Shown one piece after another: positions 54,335-62,121 of a stretch of 64,000 nt of DNA; the stretch's first letter is position 1, and each line of letters begins with the position of its first letter. The notes beneath the pieces are model-generated. The model was not told the origin of the DNA and ran no database searches. It worked only from the letters and a program-made list of their open reading frames with translations. A program made the position numbers and the translations under genes. Source of the DNA: Chitinophagales bacterium (GTDB lineage: Bacteria > Bacteroidota > Bacteroidia > Chitinophagales > UBA10324); NCBI GenBank assembly GCA_013816805.1, contig JACDDS010000005.1, positions 1 to 64,000 on the forward strand. Direction: 5' to 3'.

Positions 54335-54440
54335 AAATATTACACAAGAATTTTAATAGAATTCTGATTTAATTAGCTCTCCCTCTCCCCTGTCTTCAAA
54401 CATAGTTTCACAATTCCGGAATGGTTCCTTATTTTTATTT

Positions 54441-54962
54441 ATGGAACAGGATTCATTAATTAAGATTGGGCATCTGAATAAAACGTTTGGCCTTAAGGGT
54501 CATATTCGTGCTTTTATTGAACCAGGAATTTTATCACGGCTAAAAAAACTTGAAGTAATTTTTCTTAATAAACAAAACAACCTGCTGCCCTTTTTTACCG
54601 ATGAAGCAGATCTTGATCCATCAGGACATTGTATGCTTCACTTTGAGGAAGTAAAAGATAAAACAACAGCAGATGGGTTGGTTCGAAAAGAAATTTTTAT
54701 TGATGAAAAATATCTTAAGAAATTAAAACCCTATCAGCGCCTTGCAGATTTTATAGGCTTTAAATTATCTGATGAAAAATATGGCGAACTGGGGATTTTA
54801 GAGAATATTATCGAGCTGCCTCAGCATGAATTAGGACAATTTATTTACAATAAAAAGGAAATTTTGTTTCCGTGGATCAAGGAAATTGTATTAAGAATTG
54901 ATAAGCGGAAAAAAGAAATAAGAGTTCTTTTGCCTGAAGGGTTAATGGATGTTTACCTTTAA
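54441..54962 (+). CDS. rimM: Ribosome maturation factor RimM
   Basis: A 173-residue protein with the RimM N-terminal barrel (LIKIGHLNKTFGLKGHIRAFIE) and C-terminal PRC-like barrel (GFKLSDEKYGELGILENIIELPQHEL, then ILFPWIKEIVLRID). It binds S19 and helps mature the 30S head. It follows rpsP by 106 bases. The usual trmD neighbour is absent. Confidence 0.93.
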   Translation: MEQDSLIKIGHLNKTFGLKGHIRAFIEPGILSRLKKLEVIFLNKQNNLLPFFTDEADLDPSGHCMLHFEEVKDKTTADGLVRKEIFIDEKYLKKLKPYQRLADFIGFKLSDEKYGELGILENIIELPQHELGQFIYNKKEILFPWIKEIVLRIDKRKKEIRVLLPEGLMDVYL

Positions 54963-54994
54963 CATAGTCATGAAACGTGCTAAAACCGGACTGA

Positions 54995-55285
54995 ATGAAA
55001 CACGGTAATGTGCAAAGTTTAAGAGAGGCAATAGACGAAGTACTTAATACGTACCAGCTTAAAGAAAGAATAAATGCAGTATCACTGGAGCAGAACTGGG
55101 AACTACTGTTCGGAAAAACCATTGCCCGATACACAAGGAAAATATTCATTTCTGATCATAAGCTTTTTCTTACCATTGAATCCGCTCCGCTTCGTGAAGA
55201 GCTCATGTATTCCAAAACAAAAATGATCGCCATAATCAATGAAAGAATTGCAGAAAATTTTATTACAGAAATTATTATCCGGTAA
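54995..55285 (+). CDS. DUF721 (DciA-like) protein
   Basis: A 96-residue protein with the DUF721 pattern: SLREAIDEVLNTYQLKERIN, WELLFGKTIARYTRKIF and LFLTIESAPLREELMYSKTKMI. DUF721 domain relatives include DciA, which helps load replicative helicase. The family in Bacteroidota has this short form. It sits 32 bases after rimM and is probably cotranscribed. Confidence 0.85.
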   Translation: MKHGNVQSLREAIDEVLNTYQLKERINAVSLEQNWELLFGKTIARYTRKIFISDHKLFLTIESAPLREELMYSKTKMIAIINERIAENFITEIIIR

Positions 55286-55317
55286 CCACCTTATAGCTGA
55301 AACAGCTAAAAAACACT

Positions 55318-55902
55318 TTACGCTTTCAGTTTTTCTTTAAATACTTTTTTCAGCTTATTTATTTTTGGAGCAATTACGAACTGGCAATAAGGTGCTTTCG
55401 TGTTTTGATCGAAGTATTGCTGATGATAATCTTCAGCCTTATAAAATTCCGGAAGCGGCGAAATTTCTGTTACAATGGGCCTATCAAAAGCTTGTGCGGC
55501 ATCCAGTCTTTGTCTAAACTCTTCTGCCAATTTTTTTTGTTCTTCATTGTGATAAAAAATCACGGAGCGATATTGAGTACCCTTGTCACCGCCTTGCCGG
55601 TTAAGTGTAGTAGGGTCGTGTGACTGCCAGAATACTTCCAGCAAGTCTTCATAACTGATTTCATCAGGATAATAAATTATTTGTGAGACTTCTGCATGCC
55701 CTGTCCTGCCGGTACATACTTCCCGGTAGGCAGGATTTTTAATCGTTCCTCCTGCATACCCGGAAGTTACATTATCAACACCTTTCAGATTTTGAAAGAT
55801 AGCTTCCGTACACCAGAAGCAGCCCATGCCGAAAGTGGCAGCTTCAATTTTTGACGAAACCTGTCCATTATTTACATCGTTATTTTCCATAAGCAAATTC
55901 AT
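55318..55902 (-). CDS. msrA: Peptide-methionine (S)-S-oxide reductase
   Basis: A 194-residue MsrA that repairs oxidised methionine. Catalytic Cys28 is in GMGCFWCTE, followed by VTSGYAGGT, GHAEVSQIIYYPDEI and QSHDPTTLNRQGGDKGTQYRS, all diagnostic. No signal peptide is evident, so it is cytosolic. ATGs at residues 1 and 5 are both possible starts. It converges on DUF721. Confidence 0.96.
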   Translation of the reverse strand: MNLLMENNDVNNGQVSSKIEAATFGMGCFWCTEAIFQNLKGVDNVTSGYAGGTIKNPAYREVCTGRTGHAEVSQIIYYPDEISYEDLLEVFWQSHDPTTLNRQGGDKGTQYRSVIFYHNEEQKKLAEEFRQRLDAAQAFDRPIVTEISPLPEFYKAEDYHQQYFDQNTKAPYCQFVIAPKINKLKKVFKEKLKA

Positions 55903-55988
55903 AGATAAATCAACAATAATATTGCATTCTTAATCCGAGTCTGTTAATACACTAAATGCAGTAATAGTTCCCTGGACTGTAATGCTGA

Positions 55989-58466
55989 TCAGTAGACGTC
56001 ATTTTCCTGGGGTAAATCTCCAATGTTGTTATCGCCTCGTTTCGATCTTTCATTTTGTTTATCATTATTTCCAAACCTATAGCTGAATCCAAAAAATAAA
56101 ATACGGGATTCCCGCTTGCGCGTAATTTCCTGAGAAAAATAGGGCTGATCTACAGTAATCCTGAATTCACGCGTATTGAAAATATCAGAAAGCCGTGCCG
56201 TAATTGCGCCTCTTCCTTTCATAACCGTTACCCTGGTCGAGAGATCACTGGAAAAGACAGGTCTTCTGGTGCCCTGAACAGTAACACCTGTGCCATTATA
56301 AAATGCAGTAAGCTGGACATTTAACTGTTTCATGAAATTCATGTTCGATATAATTTTTGCAGAATAGCTGATATTTTTATTGACAAGACCCTGGCCAAGG
56401 TTTTCTGCATTTCGGATGGAACGGAAGCAATTAAAAGTGGCTACGAGGTTCCACCAGTTATAGGTTGCCCAGTTTCCGGTAAGCTCTGCTCCGTAGTCAA
56501 GGTTGTACTTATAATTCTGAAAGGTTACGGTGTTTACATTATTTGAATCAACACTGATAAAGCGATTGATCGCATCCTGGGTATAGTGAAGATAGAGCGA
56601 AGGCGTAAAGGAACTGGAAGAGAAGAATTGGTTGTATGAAAGCTCTAAAGAATGTATGTATTCAGGTCTGAGCTCAGGATTGCCTTTTGTAATGTTGAAG
56701 AGATCACTGTAATCTACCAAAGGATTTAGCTGCATCAGCATCGGACGATTGATACGGCGGCTGTAAGATAGCTGTGTTGAAACCTTATCATTAAATCTTC
56801 GGGTTACATTGACACTTGGAAAGAAGCTAAAGTAGTTATGGGTGAAGCTTGCGTCATTTGCTTCCTGATGGCCTTTTGTATTTGTTTGCTCTAAACGTAA
56901 TCCCATTTGAAAAAGATATTTACTTAATCCAAAAGAATAAATTCCGTAGGCAGCGTAAGTGTTTTCATTGAAGCGAAAATCATTTTCACGTGCCGGATTT
57001 GAAATCCATTCGTTGTTAACGGTATCAAGATAAGAATAGGAAGAGCTGGTCTCGATTTTTCTTATGGTGGTTTTTATTCCTGTTTCTAATTTAGTTTTAT
57101 TGGAGAAGGGTTGTGCATAATCCGCTTGCCAGTTCCAGATATTAGAGTTATTGCCGAAAGGATCAGTATAAAAATAAGGCAATGCAGCGGAGGACGTAAA
57201 ATCGGTATTATACGGTTGCCACTGATTTGCTGATTCCTGATTTCGTTTGGAATTGTTATAGGTAATAGTAGATGAAAGAATTTGGTTTGGGTTGGAAAAT
57301 GTTCTGCGATAATCTAAAGAATAATCTATTCCTGAACCCTTAATAGTGTCCTTTGTATAGACGTAAGTCAAAAGCCGCAGTATGTTTTCTGCGTCCGACT
57401 GAAAGTCTGTGGCAACCGCATCTGACTTATTCCGATCCCATTCCGGTGTTATGGTTGCAGTAAAGGTATTTCGAAGGTCAGGCAAAAAAGAAATTCCGGT
57501 CTTTACCAGCTGGGATTGATTTTTATTGGTAGAATGACTGTGTTCCATAAAAAACGGCAAAGAGTCACTTAAAAAATTTTCTTTTGTCCAGTCATTATGA
57601 GAACCGGAATGATCAATTCGTGCACTGTAATTCAAAAACAAGTTCCATTTTTTTGTCCTGTAGCCAATGTTGACTGTTCCATTATATTTATCTCCTGTTC
57701 CTGCATTTAAAGAAACCAGGCCGCTGAATCCCATCAGCTTATTTTTTTTCAAAACAATATTGATAATTCCTGCAGTTCCTTCGGGGTCATATTTTGCATT
57801 TGGATTCGTCATCACTTCAATGCTCTCAATAGCACTTGCAGGCAGTTGCTGCAGAATGGATTGATCACCAGTTAATGTAAGGCTAGAAGGCTTTCCATCA
57901 ACCATGATGTTCACATTTTCATTGCCACGCAGGCTCACTTTTCCATCTACATCCACTGTAACCGATGGAATGTTTTGAAGCACTTCCGCGGCGGTGCCGG
58001 TGGAAGATGAAATATCCTTACCCACATCATATGTTTTCTTCTCAATGCCGTTTCGGTAAATGTCACCCGCTGTTACCTGTACTTCTGCCAAAGTGTTTGT
58101 TACAGGCTCCAGCTTGATCAGCTTTAAAATAACCTGCGGTCTGTCTGAAGAAAGGCGTATGGTATCGATGAATTTATTCTGGTATCCTATATAGGTTATC
58201 TTGATCCGGTATACTCCTGGTGAAAGGTGATCCATCATAAAATTACCTTTATCATTGGTGCTGCTGCCGGTTACTAATGAGGAGTCGCGGATATGCTGAA
58301 GAAATAAAGTGGCAAGTTCCAGCGGCAAGCCGGTTTTTGCATCCACTACTTTTCCGGTTATAACGCCAGTCTTTAAAGTATCACGATGAAAGGAAGCTGA
58401 CTGGGCTTTTACAGAACCATAAAATAAAATGGTAAGGATAGAAAAAATCAAAAAGGGCTTTATCAT
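55989..58466 (-). CDS. TonB-dependent receptor, outer-membrane beta-barrel family
   Basis: About 825 residues. The likely start is MIKPFLIFSILT (58466), giving a signal peptide ending VKAQ; an ATG at 58502 would place extra residues before it. A CarboxypepD_reg domain (GVITGKVVDAKTGLPLELAT) at about 35-120 is followed by a plug domain (DVGKDISSSTGTAAEVLQNI, IEVMTNPNAKYDPEGTAGIINIVLKK) and a large barrel. The C-terminus (ILFFGFSYRFG) carries an extra polar tail. Substrate unknown; no SusD partner is adjacent. Confidence 0.92.
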   Translation of the reverse strand: MIKPFLIFSILTILFYGSVKAQSASFHRDTLKTGVITGKVVDAKTGLPLELATLFLQHIRDSSLVTGSSTNDKGNFMMDHLSPGVYRIKITYIGYQNKFIDTIRLSSDRPQVILKLIKLEPVTNTLAEVQVTAGDIYRNGIEKKTYDVGKDISSSTGTAAEVLQNIPSVTVDVDGKVSLRGNENVNIMVDGKPSSLTLTGDQSILQQLPASAIESIEVMTNPNAKYDPEGTAGIINIVLKKNKLMGFSGLVSLNAGTGDKYNGTVNIGYRTKKWNLFLNYSARIDHSGSHNDWTKENFLSDSLPFFMEHSHSTNKNQSQLVKTGISFLPDLRNTFTATITPEWDRNKSDAVATDFQSDAENILRLLTYVYTKDTIKGSGIDYSLDYRRTFSNPNQILSSTITYNNSKRNQESANQWQPYNTDFTSSAALPYFYTDPFGNNSNIWNWQADYAQPFSNKTKLETGIKTTIRKIETSSSYSYLDTVNNEWISNPARENDFRFNENTYAAYGIYSFGLSKYLFQMGLRLEQTNTKGHQEANDASFTHNYFSFFPSVNVTRRFNDKVSTQLSYSRRINRPMLMQLNPLVDYSDLFNITKGNPELRPEYIHSLELSYNQFFSSSSFTPSLYLHYTQDAINRFISVDSNNVNTVTFQNYKYNLDYGAELTGNWATYNWWNLVATFNCFRSIRNAENLGQGLVNKNISYSAKIISNMNFMKQLNVQLTAFYNGTGVTVQGTRRPVFSSDLSTRVTVMKGRGAITARLSDIFNTREFRITVDQPYFSQEITRKRESRILFFGFSYRFGNNDKQNERSKRGDNNIGDLPQENDVY

Positions 58467-58749
58467 AGAACGTGATGCCGGCAAAATTCTGAACTGCAGC
58501 ACTCAATACCAAATAATAGTTAGAGCAGTGCTTCATGAGGAACCTTTGTATCAACTTATGTTTTTTTACCCTTGCCCTGTCTCGCTTGAGCTTAGCGTTA
58601 GATGCTGGAGAACAACTCTAAAAGTTTGGTGTTATGAAATATTTGCGGGTGATAATAATTTTTGTACATAAAGTCCTAAATAAAAACTTCTGCTATACCT
58701 AATCTTTTACAGGCACTGGCGATGAACCATTACGTGCTGACAAATTTCT

Positions 58750-58757
58750 TAAATTTG
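58750..58757 (+). promoter_or_regulatory. -7 box for the toxin-antitoxin operon
   Basis: TAAATTTG exactly matches TAnnTTTG and ends 18 bases before the antitoxin ATG. Confidence 0.5.
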
Positions 58758-58775
58758 GGCGTTAAAACTTAGGAC

Positions 58776-59006
58776 ATGACAAAACAAGCAATCATTGAAC
58801 GGACGGTAAAAGCGATTAGCCAGTTACCGAAAGAAAAGGCGGAAGAAATCTTAGATTTTGCTGATTTTGTGAGTAAGCGTTATGATGAACATCAATTAAC
58901 TCAAGGCATACAAAAAATGGCTGGAAATAGCCAGGCTTTTGACTTCCTAAATAATGAAGAAGACCTTTATTCTATAGAGGACCTAAAAGAAGTGTATAGT
59001 GGCTAA
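58776..59006 (+). CDS. Antitoxin of a PemK/MazF-type module
   Basis: A 76-residue acidic protein. The helix IERTVKAISQLPKEKAEEILDFADFVSKRYD matches antitoxins of the DUF2281/VapB-like kind. The rest is low in structure (SIEDLKEVYSG), as antitoxin tails are. It would bind and silence the toxin encoded next, and probably repress its own promoter. The stop overlaps the toxin start by eight bases. Confidence 0.78.
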   Translation: MTKQAIIERTVKAISQLPKEKAEEILDFADFVSKRYDEHQLTQGIQKMAGNSQAFDFLNNEEDLYSIEDLKEVYSG

Positions 59007-59319
59007 AGGTGACATTGTACTTATTACTTTCCCATTTACTGACCTAAGTGGCAGCAAGATGCGACCAGCTGCCGTTCTTTTCGACACCAGTCTCGACCTT
59101 ACTGTTTGCTTTATTACAACACAGATTGGGTGGCAAGAACCGACAGACGTTTTGCTTACGCCAAGCAGCAGTAATGGACTTAGAAAACAATCACTCATAC
59201 GAACAAGTAAAATTGCAACGTTAGACCGCACATTAGCCAGGGGACTTTTAGGCATCTTAACGCAAACAGATCTAGGAGACTTAAATAACAAATTAAAAAT
59301 TTTGTTCCAATTATCTTGA
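58999..59319 (+). CDS. PemK/MazF-type mRNA interferase toxin
   Basis: A 106-residue toxin with the family opening GDIVLITFPFTDLSGSKMRPAAVL, middle strand CFITTQIGW and KQSLIRTSKIATLDRTLARGLLGIL. Such enzymes cut mRNA. The start is GTG, eight bases inside the antitoxin gene, so toxin translation depends on antitoxin translation. The Arg and Thr of the active-site strands are retained, so it may be active. Confidence 0.88.
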   Translation: MAKGDIVLITFPFTDLSGSKMRPAAVLFDTSLDLTVCFITTQIGWQEPTDVLLTPSSSNGLRKQSLIRTSKIATLDRTLARGLLGILTQTDLGDLNNKLKILFQLS

Positions 59320-59400
59320 CAAAAAGATCTCAACGGATGCAAGTATTGTTTGCGTTCTGATAAATGTTGGAAAGGGAATGAATTTTTCAAATATGCGCTG

Positions 59401-59751
59401 CTACATATTAAGAAACGTTTCATCACCGTTCCTGGTCTCGTATTTGTCAAGCGCTTCTTGTAATTTATTTTTATTTTCCGTTTTTATCGCCTTCTGAATG
59501 CATGATTCAATTCCTTCAATCATTTTTTCTTCTAGGTCCACTGTGTTTCTTAGATCGAAATCGTCACTTTGAATTATTCCTTCCGGAGAATGCCATTCGA
59601 TATAGCTCCCGGTATAACCGTTGTTTTCAATTTGCACAATACTTGCAACATGCCAAACCCATGTAGGAAATGAACTATTTAGTTTATCTTTCAACTCTGC
59701 TACATTTCTGGTAATTGCATCATATTGCTCTTTAGTGGTGTTTGAGTACAT
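59401..59751 (-). CDS. Unrecognised 116-aa protein
   Basis: A small soluble protein with no recognised family. A helical start (TTKEQYDAITRNVAELKDKL) is followed by SSFPTWVWHVASIVQIEN and an acidic, Lys-rich C-terminal half. It lies just after the broken restriction-methylation gene on the same strand; a link is possible but unproven. Confidence 0.55.
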   Translation of the reverse strand: MYSNTTKEQYDAITRNVAELKDKLNSSFPTWVWHVASIVQIENNGYTGSYIEWHSPEGIIQSDDFDLRNTVDLEEKMIEGIESCIQKAIKTENKNKLQEALDKYETRNGDETFLNM

Positions 59752-59782
59752 AAATTTTTGAGTCTATTGATTTTTTCTTTTT

Positions 59783-62032
59783 TTAATTAAACAATTGTGT
59801 TTGGCCAAGCTTTTTTAATCTCCAATGTCCATTGCCAACATGTTCACCAATAGATTCCAAAACATTCAAGATCGTTTGCTTTTCTGGAGTTATACCATTA
59901 CGAAGCAATGGGATAATATGAAGAACGATATCATCGAATGATGCATTCTTGCCTTGATGTTCCATTCGTGTTAGATAGCTCAGCACATAATAGCGTACTC
60001 GTAGGTTGAGATCAATATGAGTTCTGAATTTTGCGTTTTTCTTTATCGTGAATTTTTCCGTCGCTTCAGCGTAGTCGAAGTTCTCAAATAGAATTGGAGT
60101 TAAGTCACTGTACTCTTTTTTCATGAGGTCAAGAAAACCTAACTCCAATCCCTTAATGATTAATTCATCATTGATTGCTCCAATGTTGCACCATGATATT
60201 TTGCGATTATTCCTTCTGATGTTTGCATTATGATTTGTTCGACGTCCATGCCAAGATGCGCTCTCATAATTGCTTTTGGATTGCGAACTTTTCGAAAGTT
60301 AATTATGAGTTGACCTGATAAAACTGTGAATGGATTCTGTCTTTTCTTAAAACTTGTTTGTCCATTTTTTTGTGCAACTGCACCTACATATTCAAAACCG
60401 CAATCCTGAGCTGTCTCAATAATTAAGTGCCAGAACTCCGGGTCTTTGTGAGCAAACACAAAGGACATCCAACGATCAAATTTTAGAACACGATACATTT
60501 CACGGATGCTTTCAGCAATTAATTGATTGTAGCTGTCTTTTGTTTTCTGATGCTCCCTCCTTCAATTGCTTCATCAGAATAATCTTTTTCGGTGACCTTC
60601 AAATCAAGCCAAGCGTTCCACATGATTGATAAGTCGAGGTAGGGAATTTTTTTGCAATATGGTGGATCAGTATATATGTAATCCACATTTTCATTCTGAA
60701 TCCAATCGAGATTTGCAGCTGTACCCTTAAGTACTTGTATATTGCGAATAGTTCGTTCATTGATGAAAAATTGCATTTCTTTCTTTGCGTCGCAAATTTT
60801 CTTAAATCGAAGGGAGAAATACTTCATCACATCAACGTCTTTGGGATCAGGAGCAATTCGATTCTATAATACTGAAATGCACTCGCGTTTCCTTGTCCGT
60901 CTTTTGTTGCAACTTTTCCGGTGTGGTACGTTAGGTTCACTTTAGTCACGAGCCCAGAAAACATAAGTAGTAAAGAATTTCTGATCTCTATTGATTTCTC
61001 TTCATTAATAATAGACTGTAAAACTGCGAGCTGTGCAATTTGTTTATCTGAAAACAAATCTTCAACTACTGAAACATCTGATCCCTTTGGCAAACGAATA
61101 CCTTTTGGATATTCATGTCTTCTTAATGCACTTTCAATTTCTTTTTTGGTGTTCGGTTCTTCTTTCACATACTTATTCCTCACCCGCTCAAAAGCTGTTG
61201 ATAGCTTTTCATAGTTTACTGGCTCAATTAAAGAATTTACAATAAAAACTGCTAAGGGATTAAGATCGATATTTATTGCTCTACGATTGTTCATTAATGC
61301 TTCAATTCCTGTTACACCACTTCCCGCAAATGGGTCAAGAACAAGATCACCGGGCTTTGAAAAATTCCTGATGTACTCTCCAACAACATTCCATGTTTGC
61401 TTCGTAAAATATCCATGAATTCCAAAATGCCTTTTAGCTGCTCTTTTCTTCACTGGAATTTCATCGGGAAGTGGGCGATTCTTATAGTCAAAACCATCTC
61501 GGGCTGTATAGTTTACTTCTGGCTCATACACGAATTTCTTTCCTGCCTGAAAACTATTGAGAGAAAGAAATTTTTTCATTTCATCCCAATGGTATTCTAT
61601 TTCATCAAGTGAAAAAAAGAGAACCGGCTTTTCAGTATTAGGACGATAGGCAATAAATTGTTTTCCATTGCAAACAGCAAAGTAGTTACTTCGGATTTCA
61701 GGATGAATAGCATAACTGAAAACTTGTTCAAGATTTCCTGATTCGTTTACTTTTTCGTCTGGGGATTTTGCATCAAGAACCCAAGCGTAACTTTCATCAA
61801 TCTTCATTGCATAGTCAGGAATGATGGTAACTGGTTTTTTTGTACTACCAATTTTTACAAAAGGATGTTGAAGTGATTTACTGCGAATAATGCTAGAATG
61901 GCTGTAGCCTAGTTCTTTTAAAATTGGAAGAATAATTTCTTCTCTTACGCTATCTTCCTTGAAGTCCGGATTACGATCAATCTTACTTATATCGAGTGAA
62001 CCGAATAGTTTTTCTTTTGTGATTGTATCCAT
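59783..62032 (-). pseudogene. Broken nuclease-methyltransferase (restriction-modification) fusion
   Basis: Four consecutive frames on the minus strand (60827-62032, 60519-60830, 60160-60498, 59783-60148) form one protein of about 750 residues once three single bases are restored. The N-terminus resembles the HsdR_N nuclease domain: IIPDYAMKID and WVLDAKSPDE give the PD...DAK triad (Asp73, Asp87, Lys89). The middle has the SAM motif LDPFAGSGVTG (about 233-243). The second part holds the catalytic DPPY motif (60657-60668), and the rest is target-recognition-like. Breaks: near 60855, in the G-run at 60553-60557, and near 60174. Intact relatives would cut and methylate DNA with one chain. Confidence 0.8.
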
Positions 62033-62077
62033 GAGCAGAAGACAAAGCTAAGAAATGGCGAGAGGAATTTTGCAGCC

Positions 62078-62101
62078 GTTGTCGGTCCCTTGACCGACGA
62101 C
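62078..62101. repeat. Intergenic palindrome
   Basis: Arms GTTGTCGGTC and GACCGACGAC (one T-G pair) enclose loop CCTT. It lies between the restriction-methylation pseudogene start and the M49 stop. No T-run follows on either strand, so it is more like a REP-type element than a terminator. Confidence 0.5.
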
Positions 62102-62121
62102 TACGTGCAGCTCAAAAACTT

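Noticed and set aside
55294-55308. TAGCTG-AAA-CAGCTA hairpin as a terminator
   Set aside because: The stem is short and no T-run follows on either strand.
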